A stretch of 64,000 bases of DNA from Devosia sp. 66-14 (GTDB lineage Bacteria; Pseudomonadota; Alphaproteobacteria; Rhizobiales; Devosiaceae). The stretch is from contig MKVB01000006.1 in assembly GCA_001899085.1 (NCBI GenBank), positions 99,537-163,536 on the forward strand. The letters run 5' to 3'. Both the position numbers and the translations under genes were made by a program. Each line of letters opens with the position of its first letter. The first letter of the stretch is position 1. Below the pieces are notes generated by a model. That model was not told where the DNA came from and made no database searches. It worked only from the letters and a program-made list of their open reading frames with translations. Below, one piece after another: positions 1 to 8,754 of this stretch.

Positions 1-272
1 TCGGCCGGCTTCATCATGTTGGCGGATTTGCCGCCGAACGCCGCGGCAAGCTTCTTCATGCTGACCTCGCAGTCGGAGGGCACCACCACGCAGACCGGCT
101 TGCCGTCGACCTCGGCCATCAGCGTCTTGAACACCTGCTCGGGCGCCTTGCCGAGCGCCGCGGCGGCCTGCAACCCGATGCGCGGCGCATCCGGATCATA
201 GTCATAAGGGAAATGCGTGAAGCCGATGCCGGCTTTGCTCAGAGCGAGAGTCGCCGCTGTGGTCCTGGACAT
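1..272 (-). CDS. ybaK: YbaK/EbsC-type aminoacyl-tRNA deacylase, partial (C-terminus off window)
   Basis: The first 90 codons, read from an ATG at 272, match the start of the YbaK/Cys-tRNA(Pro) deacylase family, which hydrolyses mischarged tRNA in the cytoplasm. Visible family features are an N-terminal helix followed by FTHFPYDYD near residues 18-26 and the motif QVFKTL, whose Lys49 corresponds to the conserved catalytic-site lysine. A CVVVP beta strand follows. The remainder, including the glycine-rich C-terminal strand, lies beyond base 1. It is followed downstream by nothing visible; upstream on the same strand is the MarR gene, 39 bases away. The assignment rests on motif recognition of about half the protein. 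Confidence 0.82.
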   Translation of the reverse strand, partial: MSRTTAATLALSKAGIGFTHFPYDYDPDAPRIGLQAAAALGKAPEQVFKTLMAEVDGKPVCVVVPSDCEVSMKKLAAAFGGKSANMMKPA

Positions 273-311
273 GCCTCAGGGTTACGGCGAGGTGGGCGCC
301 GCGTCCAGCCG

Positions 312-968
312 CTACTTGGCGCCGACCGTCTCACTGCCGGTCGCGTCCGCTTCATCGAGCAGACGGCGGATATTTTCGGCCGAGCGCGCCACGCCGTTCT
401 CGTCGGTGGCCCAGTTCGAGAAGCGCTCGAACAGCGCCGCGAACACCATCAGTTCGTGTTCGTTCCACTGCGCCAGCGCCCGAGCGAAGATCTGCACCTT
501 GTTGCGCCGGACCGCCTCGACGAAGTTGGCGCCCTTGGGGGTCAGCTCGAGGCAGATGCGCCGGGCATCCTGCTGCGAGGCGACGCGCCTGGCATAGCCC
601 CGCTCCACCAGTTCGGAGGTTACCCGGCTGGCGCGCGAGGGGTCGATGGCCAGGCGCTCGGCCACCAGGCCGACCGTCACTTCGGTGATCTCCTCGCCCT
701 TGTGGGCAATCGCACTGATCGCATCGAGGTGACTGACATCGAGGCTGGGGTCCATCTGCGCCATCACCTGGCGGCCGAAGTCCCGGCGCTGGATGGAGCG
801 ACGGACCTTGTGCATCACCGCGTCGATGGCGGCGACGGCCTCTGCCGCATTGGGCGACAAACCAGCCTGCTCCGCCAGCTCCACCATCTCGCGATCGCCG
901 CGCGTCTGGCAGATGGTGGGGAGATCAGGGAATGGTTCGCGGCCGACGCCGCTCTTGCTGCTGGTCAT
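312..968 (-). CDS. MarR family transcriptional regulator
   Basis: The protein is about 218 aa with a MarR-type winged helix. The recognition region VTVGLVAERLAIDPSRASR is followed by the wing residues RRVASQQDARRICLELTPKG, typical of MarR/EmrR repressors. It is divergent from an EmrB/QacA-type exporter and shares a 117-base intergenic region with it, so it most likely represses that exporter and itself and is released by an aromatic ligand. The ATG at 968 is preferred because a -10 element (1004-1009) would place the transcript start near 997. A second internal ATG near 889 could also serve, since the N-terminal 25 residues are not typical of the family. The C-terminus is acidic and probably a dimerisation helix. 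Confidence 0.88.
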   Translation of the reverse strand: MTSSKSGVGREPFPDLPTICQTRGDREMVELAEQAGLSPNAAEAVAAIDAVMHKVRRSIQRRDFGRQVMAQMDPSLDVSHLDAISAIAHKGEEITEVTVGLVAERLAIDPSRASRVTSELVERGYARRVASQQDARRICLELTPKGANFVEAVRRNKVQIFARALAQWNEHELMVFAALFERFSNWATDENGVARSAENIRRLLDEADATGSETVGAK

Positions 969-1003
969 GAGCGTGGCGGTAGCATGAATGCATGCTTCGG
1001 TCA

Positions 1004-1032
1004 ATTATATGCCTATGTCACACAATTGTCGT
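1004..1032 (-). promoter_or_regulatory. marR promoter with operator-like palindrome
   Basis: On the minus strand ACGACA (1032-1027) and a perfect TATAAT (1009-1004) are 17 bases apart. Between them lies CAATT (1002-1006) mirrored by AATTG (1024-1028), and ACAATTGT (1022-1029) is itself a palindrome. A repressor bound here would cover this promoter and the -35 box of the divergent exporter promoter. Confidence 0.6.
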
Positions 1033-1060
1033 TGACATGCATTTGCCCGAGGCACATAAC
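1032..1060 (+). promoter_or_regulatory. Sigma-70 promoter of the exporter gene
   Basis: TTGACA (1032-1037), a 17-base spacer and CATAAC (1055-1060) form a near-consensus housekeeping promoter. A TCGGAGG ribosome site (1074-1080) and ATG at 1086 follow. Its -35 box overlaps the -35 box of the divergent marR promoter. Confidence 0.65.
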
Positions 1061-1085
1061 CCGCGTCCGAGTTTCGGAGGCATCC

Positions 1086-2612
1086 ATGACTGTTGACTCA
1101 TCCCCTGTTCCGGCAGCGGCCGAAGCGCCGGCCCGTCCCGACCGCACGACCTTGCTGGTGTATTTCGGCGCGTTGATCGCGATGTTCATGGCGACACTCG
1201 ACATGCAGATCGTCGTCACCGCATTGCCCACCATTGCGGGCGAGTTGGGCAACCTGCACCTGTTCGGCTGGGTCGGTTCGGCCTACCTGCTCTCGACGGC
1301 TGCCGTGGCGCCGTTCTACGGCAAGCTCGGCGACATGTACGGCCGCAAGAACGTGGTGATGACGGCGATCGTGCTGTTCATCATCGGCTCGGCGGTGTGC
1401 GGCATGGCCTGGTCGATGGAATCGCTGATCGCCGCCCGGGTGTTGCAGGGCATCGGCGGCGGCGGCCTGATGGTGTCGGCCTTCGCCATGATCGGCGAAC
1501 TGTTCGGCCCGCGCGACCGCGCCAAGTATCAGGGTTATTCGTCCGCCGTGTTCGCGCTGAGCTCGATCCTCGGGCCGGTCGCCGGCGGCTACATTACCGA
1601 CATCTTCGGCTGGCGCTGGGTTTTCCTCGTCAACCTGCCGGTGGGCATCATCGTCCTCTGCATCATCGCCGTCGCCATGCAGAGCCGCTTCACCGAGAAG
1701 AAGCACAAGGTCGACTATCTGGGCGGCGTGCTGCTGGCAGTGGCCACCACGGCCATCGTCTACTGGGGTGACCACGTGCTCGACCCGGCCGGGCCGGACC
1801 TGTTGACCTTCGTCCTGCCGGTCATCGGCGTGGGCGCCGCGATCTGGTTCATCATGGTCGAGCGGAGCGCCGAGGAGCCGATCATCCCGCTGCGGCTGTT
1901 CCGCAACCACACGATCAGCATCGTCACCATCGTGTCGCTGATCGCCGGCTCGGTGACGCTGGGGATGTTCTTCTACTTCGCGCTGTATTTCCAGACGCTC
2001 ACCGGCCTCGGACCGGCGGAAGTCGGCTTCCTGTTCCTGCCGGCCTCGGCCACCTCGATGGTGATCTCGATGCTGGCTGGGCGAGTGATCGCCGCGACCG
2101 GCCGGTACAAGTGGATGCCGGTGGCCGCGATGGCGGTCGGCGCGGCGCTGATGGTGGCCTTCACCTTCATCGATGCGCATACGCCCCTCTGGGCGCTGGC
2201 CATCATGATGGCGGTGTTCGGCATCTCCATGGGGCTGCAGTTCCAGGTGCTGATGGTCGCCATCCAGGCTGCGGCGCCGCTCGCCGATATCGGCGCCGCC
2301 ACGGGACTGATCACCCAGGCGCGGACCATCGGCGCTTCGATCGGCCTCGCCATCAACGGCGCGGTGATGACCTTCGCCCTCACCCAGCAGAACGCCACCC
2401 TGCCGGCCGATATCGCGGCGCAACTGCCGGACGGCCTTACCGGCCTCAGCCCGCACATTGCCAGCGCCCTGCCCGAGGCGGCGCGTGACGTGGTGCTGAC
2501 GCATTATGGGGCCGGCATCAATGCGATGTTCCTGTGGGTCGCGGCGCTCTATGTGCTGGCCATGATCTTCACGATCATGCTCCGCGACGTGCAGATCCCG
2601 AAGCGGGCCTGA
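1086..2612 (+). CDS. DHA2 (EmrB/QacA) family MFS drug exporter
   Basis: This 508-aa inner-membrane protein has about 14 hydrophobic segments, as usual for the DHA2 proton-antiport exporters. Family signatures include LDMQIVVTALPTI in helix 1 (motif D1), GKLGDMYGRKNVV (motif A) in the loop after helix 2, RVLQGIGGGG (motif B) and LGPVAGGYITDIFGWRW (motif C, antiporter signature). A GGAGG ribosome site sits 6 bases before the ATG. The family exports hydrophobic drugs or toxic metabolites; the substrate cannot be read from sequence. Divergence from a MarR gene supports inducible expression. No partner membrane-fusion gene (emrA-like) is adjacent, so it either works alone or with a distant partner. 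Confidence 0.9.
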   Translation: MTVDSSPVPAAAEAPARPDRTTLLVYFGALIAMFMATLDMQIVVTALPTIAGELGNLHLFGWVGSAYLLSTAAVAPFYGKLGDMYGRKNVVMTAIVLFIIGSAVCGMAWSMESLIAARVLQGIGGGGLMVSAFAMIGELFGPRDRAKYQGYSSAVFALSSILGPVAGGYITDIFGWRWVFLVNLPVGIIVLCIIAVAMQSRFTEKKHKVDYLGGVLLAVATTAIVYWGDHVLDPAGPDLLTFVLPVIGVGAAIWFIMVERSAEEPIIPLRLFRNHTISIVTIVSLIAGSVTLGMFFYFALYFQTLTGLGPAEVGFLFLPASATSMVISMLAGRVIAATGRYKWMPVAAMAVGAALMVAFTFIDAHTPLWALAIMMAVFGISMGLQFQVLMVAIQAAAPLADIGAATGLITQARTIGASIGLAINGAVMTFALTQQNATLPADIAAQLPDGLTGLSPHIASALPEAARDVVLTHYGAGINAMFLWVAALYVLAMIFTIMLRDVQIPKRA

Positions 2613-2637
2613 CAGGCCTAGCTTTGGCTGAAACAGC

Positions 2638-2663
2638 AAGAGGGGCCCGATGGCCCCTCTTTT
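2638..2663 (+). terminator. Rho-independent terminator after the MFS gene
   Basis: AAGAGGGGCC (2638-2647), loop CGAT and GGCCCCTCTT (2652-2661) make a perfect 10-bp stem ending in TTTT. It lies 26 bases after the exporter stop and could also act on the opposite strand, because the left arm starts with A residues. Confidence 0.88.
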
Positions 2664-2710
2664 GCGTCCCGGCGCAGCGCCGATGAGCCCTCGCCTGCCC
2701 CTGCGGCGTC

Positions 2711-3109
2711 TCAGCTCAGCTCCTCGCGCTGGGCCAGTATTGCCGCCTGCATGAACTCAAGCAGCTGATCGTTCGAGTACGGCTTGGCGAGAATCGGGCG
2801 GTGGCGGTGCCGCTCGGCCACCGCTTCTGGTCCGGATGCCGTGGCAAAGAAGAATGGCACCTCACGCCGGTTGAGATCATCGGCAAGGCCGAAGCAGTCG
2901 GAATCGCCGATCTTCACGTCGAGGATGGCGCAATCAACGTTCCGCAGCGCCACGAGGGCCTGCGCTTCATCCGCGTCACGGCAGACGAACACCTCGGCCG
3001 CTCCCTGATCCAGCAGCAGATCTTCGATCACCACCGCGACAAGAACCTCGTCCTCGAGCACGAGGACGGTTCCGACATTCAATCCATGTGACGGCAGGCT
3101 GGCGAGCAT
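2711..3109 (-). CDS. Stand-alone response regulator receiver protein
   Basis: The protein is 132 aa, almost entirely one CheY-like receiver domain with no output domain. Acidic pocket residues Glu19-Asp20, phospho-acceptor Asp64 (in CAILDVKIGD), Thr90 (FFFATASG) and Lys109 (LAKPYS) are all present, so it should be phosphorylatable. The start at 3109 is chosen because GGAGAG lies 4 bases ahead; a start at 3127 would add six residues. No histidine kinase is nearby. Single-domain receivers of this type in Hyphomicrobiales often act as phosphate sinks or relay partners of HWE/HisKA_2 kinases; that is family inference only. Confidence 0.82.
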   Translation of the reverse strand: MLASLPSHGLNVGTVLVLEDEVLVAVVIEDLLLDQGAAEVFVCRDADEAQALVALRNVDCAILDVKIGDSDCFGLADDLNRREVPFFFATASGPEAVAERHRHRPILAKPYSNDQLLEFMQAAILAQREELS

Positions 3110-3307
3110 CGTGCTCTCCTTTGCCATCCACCCTGCACATCGGAGCCGATGAGGTCGAGCACAAAGCGAGTGAGGCTGTTGTGCGCAAGTAGCTGCTTGT
3201 CGGGACGCAGCAGCTTGGGCGCAATCTGCGAAATGAGTAATGCCTTGGCAGCAACCATTCGCTGTGCAATGAGTTGAATGAGTAAGAAGGCAACGACAGT
3301 TCGCGCG

Positions 3308-3562
3308 ATGGCCGAGAAAACCTACAAGGGCAACGACCTGCAGCGCGGCGAACGCCTCCAGATCATGCTGGAAGCGGATGAGCTGCGCGCACTCGATGAT
3401 TTTCGTTTCGCCAATCGGATGCCCAGCCGGGCCGCCGCGGTGCGCGAGCTGCTGCGCCGCGGACTTGGCGTCGACGGCGTGGTCGTCAATCATGGAGATG
3501 GCTCGTCGAAATCGTTCGGCGTGCTCGACGCGACGCCCCCGGAAGACGGCGCCGAACCTTAG
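3308..3562 (+). CDS. Small ribbon-helix-helix-like protein
   Basis: The product is 84 aa from the ATG at 3308 (94 aa if translated from 3278). The segment [18 protein letters not shown], then [21 protein letters not shown], has the strand-helix-helix pattern of CopG/Arc-type ribbon-helix-helix DNA-binding proteins, with the conserved SRAAAVREL helix. The tail after residue 55 is polar and probably disordered. No toxin gene adjoins it, so an antitoxin role is not supported; a small regulator is more likely. Neither start has a strong ribosome site. Its last four bases overlap the end of the convergent MerR gene. Confidence 0.6.
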   Translation: MAEKTYKGNDLQRGERLQIMLEADELRALDDFRFANRMPSRAAAVRELLRRGLGVDGVVVNHGDGSSKSFGVLDATPPEDGAEP

Positions 3563-4074
3563 CCTTCGCGCGCCCGCTCCAGCAGCCGCTTGCAATCCAG
3601 CAGCTCGCGCAGCACATCCGACAGCTTGTCGCGATCAGCCGACGTCAGGCCGGCCGGTTTCGGCTTGAAGCCGGGAAGCCGCAGCCGGGCAGGCGTCGGT
3701 GGGGCCTCGGTCATATCCTCATCGGGGATCGCCTCTGCCTCAGGAGCGAAATCCTCCTCAGGCTCGGCGTCGGCGGGCTGCCGCTCCAGCGCCTCGACCG
3801 GCCGACCTTCGCCAATGCCGATGACATAGCGGATGCCCTGATCCTTCAGGATCCGCTGCACGCCCTTGATGGTGAAGCCCTGATCGTAGAGCAGATGCCG
3901 GATGCCCTTGAGCAGCAGCACATCCTCGGGCCGGTAATAGCGCCGGCCGCCTCCACGTTTCAGCGGTTTGATGGTGGAGAAGCGCGTTTCCCAGAAGCGC
4001 AGCACATGCTGCGGCAGGTCGAGCTCATCGGCCGCTTCGGAGATGGTTCTAAACGCGTCTGGAGACTTGTCCAA
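3559..4074 (-). CDS. MerR family transcriptional regulator
   Basis: The protein is 171 aa. The N-terminal 75 residues form a MerR helix-turn-helix and wing ([25 protein letters not shown], then [14 protein letters not shown]). The usual metal-binding cysteines are absent and the C-terminal half is acidic and low in order, ending in a short coiled helix. It lies 26 bases downstream of ihfA on the same strand; this ihfA-merR pairing is common in Alphaproteobacteria, but the regulator's target is not established. It is the last gene of the yceD-plsX-fabH-ihfA run. Confidence 0.87.
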   Translation of the reverse strand: MDKSPDAFRTISEAADELDLPQHVLRFWETRFSTIKPLKRGGGRRYYRPEDVLLLKGIRHLLYDQGFTIKGVQRILKDQGIRYVIGIGEGRPVEALERQPADAEPEEDFAPEAEAIPDEDMTEAPPTPARLRLPGFKPKPAGLTSADRDKLSDVLRELLDCKRLLERAREG

Positions 4075-4100
4075 AAGGACTCACCCGCCCGGAAAGAGTC

Positions 4101-4412
4101 TTATTTTCCAGACCGGACCATAGATTTGTTGATCTTGGATTTCAACACGTTGCTGGGTTTGAACACCAGAACCTGACGCGGCAGGATCGGCACCTCCTCG
4201 CCAGTCTTGGGATTACGGCCGATCCGCTCGTTCTTGGAGCGCACCTGAAACGAGCCGAAGGAGGAGAGTTTTACGTTGTGGCCCTCGACCAGGGCATCCC
4301 CGATGAGGTCGAGCACGCGCTCCACCAACTCCGCCGATTCGGTGCGGGACAATCCCACCGCCTCGTAGACCGCCTCCGCCAAGTCCGCTCGCGTGACCGT
4401 TCTCTGCGTCAT
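4101..4412 (-). CDS. ihfA: Integration host factor subunit alpha
   Basis: This 103-aa protein is a typical HU/IHF fold. Landmarks are [20 protein letters not shown] at the N-terminus, [11 protein letters not shown] at the dimer core and [15 protein letters not shown] in the DNA-clamping arm, including the proline that intercalates and kinks DNA. It pairs with IhfB to bend DNA at promoters, recombination sites and the origin. The start at 4412 is preceded by GGAGGGG with good spacing; an upstream in-frame start at 4469 would add an unlikely N-terminus. It follows fabH on the same strand after 169 bases that contain no gene. Confidence 0.95.
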   Translation of the reverse strand: MTQRTVTRADLAEAVYEAVGLSRTESAELVERVLDLIGDALVEGHNVKLSSFGSFQVRSKNERIGRNPKTGEEVPILPRQVLVFKPSNVLKSKINKSMVRSGK

Positions 4413-4581
4413 GTGCCGCCCCTCCGTTCTTTGCCCAGCTGGATACAGGTGCCCGTCAGGCGCCCCCACCTACGGATTTGTGGCAAAGATTAACGCGGCG
4501 TCACGTCACTGGCAATCTGGCTTGCCAATCAAAGGCGTGAGCCCTTCGGGCGCCAAAAACCGCGCCGAAACGGCCGCTCTG

Positions 4582-5550
4582 CTACCAGCGGATCAGCGAG
4601 GCGCCCCAGGTGAAGCCGCCGCCCATGGCTTCGATCATCACCAGGTCGCCGCGCTTGATGCGCCCATCGGCGACGGCAGTGTGCAGCGCCAGCGGCACCG
4701 AGGCGGCAGAGGTGTTGGCGTGCCGATCGACGGTCACCACTACCTTTTCGGGCGGCAGGCCGAGCTTGACGCCCGCGCCGTCGATGATGCGCTTGTTCGC
4801 CTGGTGCGGCACGAACCAATCGAGATCCTCGATGGTATTGCCGGTGTCCTCGAGCACTTTGTAGACCACGTCGGTGATCATGCCGACGGCGTGCTTGAAG
4901 ACTTCCTTGCCCTCCATGCGGATGTGTCCCATCGACTGCGTCGAGCTGGGGCCACCATCGGTATAGAGCTTATTCCAGTGGTGACCGTCGGAGCGCAGCG
5001 AGGTCGCCAGCACGCCGCGCTCCTCGCCCGCCTTGCCCAGCTCCATCACCACCGCCCCTGCCCCATCGCCGAACAGCACGCAGGTGGTGCGATCGTTCCA
5101 GTCGAGGATGCGCGAGGCGGTTTCGGCGCCGATCACCAGCGCGCGCCGGGCGAGGCCGTTCTTCAGATACGAGTCGGCAGTGGCCACGGCGTAGACGAAG
5201 CCGGAGCACACGGCCTGGATATCGAAGGCCGCGCCGTGATGCATACCCAGCTTCTGCTGCACGACCGCCGCGGTGGCCGGAAAGGTCATATCCGGGGTGG
5301 TGGTCGCGACGACGATCAGGTCGATGTCTTCCACCGAAATGCCGGCGTTCTCCATCGCCTTGCGCCCTGCCGCGGCGGCAAGGTCGGAGGTGTTCTCCCC
5401 CTCGGCCGCGATGTAGCGCTGCTTGATGCCGGTCCGCTGCTGGATCCACTCGTCGGAGGTATCGACGGTCCTGGCCAGTTCGTCATTGGTCACGACACGC
5501 GCCGGGAGATAGGAGCCGACGCTGCGGATAATGGATTTCTTGTCAGTCAC
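4582..5550 (-). CDS. fabH: Beta-ketoacyl-ACP synthase III
   Basis: This 322-aa cytosolic enzyme condenses acetyl-CoA (or another acyl-CoA) with malonyl-ACP to start fatty-acid elongation. The catalytic triad is visible: Cys115 in AVCSGF, His249 in FVPHQANKR and Asn279 in RHANTSAAS. Length and motifs are full. Its ATG overlaps the plsX stop by four bases (ATGA), so the two are translationally coupled, linking initiation of fatty-acid synthesis to acyl-phosphate formation for phospholipids. Confidence 0.96.
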   Translation of the reverse strand: MTDKKSIIRSVGSYLPARVVTNDELARTVDTSDEWIQQRTGIKQRYIAAEGENTSDLAAAAGRKAMENAGISVEDIDLIVVATTTPDMTFPATAAVVQQKLGMHHGAAFDIQAVCSGFVYAVATADSYLKNGLARRALVIGAETASRILDWNDRTTCVLFGDGAGAVVMELGKAGEERGVLATSLRSDGHHWNKLYTDGGPSSTQSMGHIRMEGKEVFKHAVGMITDVVYKVLEDTGNTIEDLDWFVPHQANKRIIDGAGVKLGLPPEKVVVTVDRHANTSAASVPLALHTAVADGRIKRGDLVMIEAMGGGFTWGASLIRW

Positions 5551-6629
5551 GCGGATTTCGCCTCGGTTTCGGGAGCCGGCGCGGCCTCGCTCGAGGGCGC
5601 CACGCTGAGTGTGGGGAAGCGGCGCATGCCTTCACCGATCTTGTCCATGACCCGGCTGCGGGCCATCTCGTAGGCAAGGCTCAGCGCGCCCTTGAAGCCG
5701 ACCTCGTCGGTGCCGCCATGCGACTTGATGACGATGCCGTTGAGGCCGAGGAAGACGCCGCCATTGATGTTGCGGGGGTCAAGCTTGCGACGCAAGGCCT
5801 GCAGCGCCTGGCCGGCGATCGCCGCGCCGAGCATCGAGATGATGTCGGCCTTCAGCGCGTTGCGGATATAGGACCCCACCTGCCGCGCGGTGCCTTCGGC
5901 CGTTTTCAGCGCGATATTGCCGGCGAACCCTTCGGTGACGACCACATCGACCGTGCCCTTGCCGATGTCGTCGCCCTCGACGAAGCCGTGATAGATGAAG
6001 CCCTCGCCGCTGGCGGCGTGCAGGATGCGCGCGGCTTCCTTCACCTCGTCGTGGCCCTTCATCTCTTCGGTGCCGACGTTGAGCAGACCGACGGTGGGGA
6101 GTTCCTGGTCGAACAGCGCCCGCGCCAGGGCGGCACCGAGAATCGAAAAATCGGTCAGCTGCTTGGCGTCGCCGCCCACGGTTGCCCCGACATCGAGCAC
6201 GATGATATCGGTGCGCAGCGTCGGCCAGAGCGCCGCGATCGCCGGCCGCGAGATGCCTTCGATGGGTCTGAGGCAGAAGGTCGCCATGGCCATCAGCGCC
6301 CCGGTATTGCCACCGGAGATCGCCACGTCGGCCTCGCCGTCCTTGACCGATTGAATCGCTGCCCACATCGAAGAGGTGCCGCGCCCCTTGCGCAGCGCCT
6401 GCGAGGGCTTTTCCTCCATCGAGATGACGATGTCGGCATTGACGATGCGCGAGACCTTCCGAAGGTCGGGGAACTCGTCGAGCAACGGCGTCAGCTCGGC
6501 CTCGCGGCCGTGGAAGATGAAGCTGGTGTTCTTGCGCTCGCGCCAGAACAGGCGCGCGCCTTCGATGGCCACGCGCGGGCCCTTGTCGCCGCCCATGGCG
6601 TCAACGGAGATACGGATGGAATCGCTCAT
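5547..6629 (-). CDS. plsX: Phosphate acyltransferase PlsX
   Basis: This 360-aa peripheral membrane enzyme converts acyl-ACP and phosphate to acyl-phosphate, the donor for PlsY in phosphatidic acid synthesis. Signature stretches are [12 protein letters not shown] at the N-terminus, [27 protein letters not shown] and [10 protein letters not shown]. The C-terminal tail is Ala/Pro/Glu-rich. It overlaps fabH by four bases downstream. Upstream, 194 bases separate it from yceD, about half of which is a dispersed repeat, so the two genes may no longer be tightly co-transcribed. Confidence 0.95.
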   Translation of the reverse strand: MSDSIRISVDAMGGDKGPRVAIEGARLFWRERKNTSFIFHGREAELTPLLDEFPDLRKVSRIVNADIVISMEEKPSQALRKGRGTSSMWAAIQSVKDGEADVAISGGNTGALMAMATFCLRPIEGISRPAIAALWPTLRTDIIVLDVGATVGGDAKQLTDFSILGAALARALFDQELPTVGLLNVGTEEMKGHDEVKEAARILHAASGEGFIYHGFVEGDDIGKGTVDVVVTEGFAGNIALKTAEGTARQVGSYIRNALKADIISMLGAAIAGQALQALRRKLDPRNINGGVFLGLNGIVIKSHGGTDEVGFKGALSLAYEMARSRVMDKIGEGMRRFPTLSVAPSSEAAPAPETEAKSA

Positions 6630-6721
6630 CGCCGCCCGGTCCAGCGTCCCCTGACGGAGACGGGTTTCAACATACTCAAACGCTTACCCCAGACAAGATA
6701 TCACCCCGACGCGTCGGGGGC

Positions 6722-6827
6722 CTAGAGCGCTTCACCGTTTCAGCGAAACGTCGAAACCCTCGAGGCTGTTTGTTTTGTCGCGCTTCCGAGGTGGAAAAGT
6801 CTGCACCTCTTCCTGAAAGCGCTCTAG
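6722..6827. repeat. 106-bp palindromic dispersed repeat (Hyphomicrobiales type)
   Basis: The element has inverted ends: CTAGAGCGCTTCA (6722-6734) against TGAAAGCGCTCTAG (6814-6827), differing by one base. The interior carries CTGTTTGTTTTGTCGCG and TGGAAAAGTCTGCACC, similar to a repeat I recognise from many Rhizobiales intergenic regions. It would fold into a long hairpin. The right end supplies the TAG stop of yceD (6824-6826). A 27-bp hairpin with the same AGCGCTTTCA ends occurs at 63872-63898. Confidence 0.7.
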
Positions 6828-7372
6828 CTCTTGTCCTCGGGAGTCTTGAGGATTTTGAGGCCGGCAAAGGGCAGATCACTTTCGGTATCGCCATCGTCGC
6901 GCAGTGCGCCCACGGTTTCACCCGGCTGGCGCGGATAGGGGTCGAGCGCCAATGACAGGGTTTCGATGATCAGTGCCGACAGGTCGGCCTCGTTGCCCTC
7001 GAAATGGTCCGGCACATCCTCTCCGTCAAGGTCGACGAAGATTTCCGCATCGGCCGGCCCGGCATAGGCCTTCTCGCCGCCAGGCAGAAATACCCGCTCG
7101 ATCGGCTCGACGATCTCCTGGGTCACGGGCTCCAGCGACACCACGCTCGGCTGCACGGTGGTGGCGACCAGGCGGCCGGTGACGCGCATGCCGCCCCGGA
7201 AGCGCACCGCATGCAGTTTGACCTCGAGCTTTTCCACCGCGGTAATGCCCAGCCGATCGGCGATGGCCAGCCGATCGGCCGCGTCCACCACCAGAACCAG
7301 GTCGCGCCCGGCCGCCGGCATCGAATCGAGCCGAATGCTGGCATCGGCAATGCGCACCTGCTGCTCGCTCAT
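6824..7372 (-). CDS. yceD: YceD family protein (DUF177)
   Basis: The protein is 182 aa with the DUF177 layout: a variable N-terminal half, the CxxC-free alphaproteobacterial form, and the conserved block FLPGGEKAYAGPADAEIFVD followed by the core with EADLSALIIETLSLALDPYP. In plants and many bacteria DUF177 proteins are linked to 23S rRNA maturation or to rpmF-plsX operons; the exact biochemical role is unresolved. It overlaps the chaperone gene upstream by four bases and precedes plsX. Its stop codon lies inside the terminal CTAG of the dispersed repeat, which suggests the 3' end was reset by that repeat. Confidence 0.88.
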   Translation of the reverse strand: MSEQQVRIADASIRLDSMPAAGRDLVLVVDAADRLAIADRLGITAVEKLEVKLHAVRFRGGMRVTGRLVATTVQPSVVSLEPVTQEIVEPIERVFLPGGEKAYAGPADAEIFVDLDGEDVPDHFEGNEADLSALIIETLSLALDPYPRQPGETVGALRDDGDTESDLPFAGLKILKTPEDKS

Positions 7373-7896
7373 GCGGCCACCGCCATTTCGATGCGCCCCC
7401 CGGAGATGTCGGCAAGCGACTGGCCGGCGAGGCTGTCATACTGGGTGAACAGATAGGCAGCCAGTTGCGGCGCATGGCCGGCCTCGGCCTCGGCGTAGAC
7501 GTTGCGGCGCAACACCGCCTCGACGCCCGGGCGGTCGTCGCGATCCATCGCCTCGTTAAGGGTGGTCATCAGACCATAGAAGATCTCGCTCATCTTGCGC
7601 ACCTTCTTGGGCACGGCCATGTCCCCTGCCCCCAGCTCGCGCAGCGAGCGGTCCATGTCCTTGAAGAACAGGTCGAACAGCGCCTGGCTGAACTCATGGC
7701 CGGCCTGCTTCTCGACTCTCAGACGCCGAAACAGCAGCGACAGGTGCAGCGAGATCATGTCGAAACGGCCGGTGACCGTGTCGGGAATGCCCCAGTCGGC
7801 ATAGAAGACGGGCTGCCGGGATTGCGCCACAATGGCTGTATAGACGGCATAAACAGCGTCGGAGGACGGGTTTTTCCTGAACAAGTTCAATATCAT
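7369..7896 (-). CDS. Ubiquinol-cytochrome c chaperone (CBP3/UQCC1 family)
   Basis: The 175-aa product carries the CBP3-like domain: YAVYTAIVAQSRQPVFYADW, then the conserved TGRFDMISLHLSLLFRRL, and a helical C-terminus. In mitochondria and Alphaproteobacteria this family helps assemble cytochrome b of the bc1 complex. The ATG at 7896 has GGAG eight bases upstream and is preferred to a GTG at 7905. It overlaps yceD by four bases. The bc1 genes are not in the window; the position ahead of yceD-plsX-fabH is usual for the order. Confidence 0.85.
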   Translation of the reverse strand: MILNLFRKNPSSDAVYAVYTAIVAQSRQPVFYADWGIPDTVTGRFDMISLHLSLLFRRLRVEKQAGHEFSQALFDLFFKDMDRSLRELGAGDMAVPKKVRKMSEIFYGLMTTLNEAMDRDDRPGVEAVLRRNVYAEAEAGHAPQLAAYLFTQYDSLAGQSLADISGGRIEMAVAA

Positions 7897-8056
7897 CAGT
7901 CGCACTCCGCGGTCCTGCGGGACAAGGTGCTGCCGGTGTGGAAGGGTTCGGGCAAGGATGCATGCCAGCTTGCCAGCGGGCGCCTTTGACAGCTACACAG
8001 TGCCCGGCCGACTAAGGCCGTGCTAATAGTAGACAGCGATCGGGAAAGTCAAATTG

Positions 8057-8506
8057 ATGCCTCTGCGCACCGTCACTAACCGCCTGCTCCCGATGACGGC
8101 CGCTGTGCTTGTCAGCCTGTCGCTGGCCGCCTGCGGCAGCGGCATGAGTCTCACGCAGTCCAAGGCCCGCGGTTACGAAATATCCGAAGACGCGGTGGCG
8201 CAGATTCGCGTCGGCCAGAGCGCCGCGCTGGTCACCGCCGTGCTCGGTTCGCCCCAGGTCACCAACTCCTTCGCCACCGAGACCGCCTGGTACTATCTGG
8301 GCGAAAAGGTGCAGCAGACGGCATTCGGCATGGAGCTGAGCAAGGAGCGCACCCTGCTGGTGGTCTACTTCGACAAGAAGAACAAGGTCGTCGATACCGA
8401 GCGCCTCGGCGTCAAGGACGGCAAATCCTTCTCGATCGAAAGCCGCCGTACCCCGTCTTACGGCCAGGACCGCACGTTCCTCGAGTCGATCCTCTCGTCG
8501 ATCTGA
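8057..8506 (+). CDS. bamE: Outer-membrane assembly lipoprotein BamE (SmpA/OmlA)
   Basis: The 149-aa protein begins with a lipoprotein signal whose lipobox is LAAC with Cys26, so it should be lipid-anchored in the outer membrane facing the periplasm. The SmpA/OmlA domain follows: AQIRVGQSAALVTAVLGSP, then TAWYYLGEK and LLVVYFDKKNKVV. BamE is the small lipoprotein that stabilises BamA-BamD in beta-barrel insertion. It is divergent from the chaperone-yceD-plsX run, an arrangement common in this order. The ATG at 8057 is chosen; a TTG three bases earlier is unlikely. Ribosome site is weak (GGGAAAG). Confidence 0.9.
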   Translation: MPLRTVTNRLLPMTAAVLVSLSLAACGSGMSLTQSKARGYEISEDAVAQIRVGQSAALVTAVLGSPQVTNSFATETAWYYLGEKVQQTAFGMELSKERTLLVVYFDKKNKVVDTERLGVKDGKSFSIESRRTPSYGQDRTFLESILSSI

Positions 8507-8754
8507 CGAGGGGGCCCGTCCAGCCAGATCCATCTGATCCCTGCGAGAGAGTGACCCATCCAGCCACGTGCGCGAGGCTCGTGGGTCCTCCGCCAATGCT
8601 GAACTGGCACCCGAATGTGGGGCGCGAGAGAGCCGGAACTCCCTCGGGCGAGGCACGCTGTCTCGGCCCGTCTCCACCGCCGGCTTCGCGGGAATGACGC
8701 AAGTTCCAGCCACCGAGCAACCACCAAGGCAGTGCAGCTCAATCGTGAAACGCC
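8507..8754. other. Non-coding spacer with degenerate repeat remnants
   Basis: No convincing gene lies here. The stretch around 8667-8700 (CCGCCGGCTTCGCGGGAATGACGC) resembles one arm of the palindromic repeat seen complete at 61100-61200. At 8746-8758 TGAAACGCCCTAG resembles the end of the 6722-6827 repeat, and again its CTAG supplies the stop of the adjacent MFS gene. Both are decayed and the call is tentative. Confidence 0.35.

Noticed and set aside
1098-2639. Long open frame on the minus strand opposite the MFS gene
   Set aside because: It is an antisense shadow of a clear transporter: composition is His/Arg/Asp-rich, without domains, as expected from GC-rich codon third positions.
3278-3562. 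Toxin-antitoxin module at the RHH-like gene
   Set aside because: No toxin-like partner flanks it; neighbours are a response regulator and a MerR gene.
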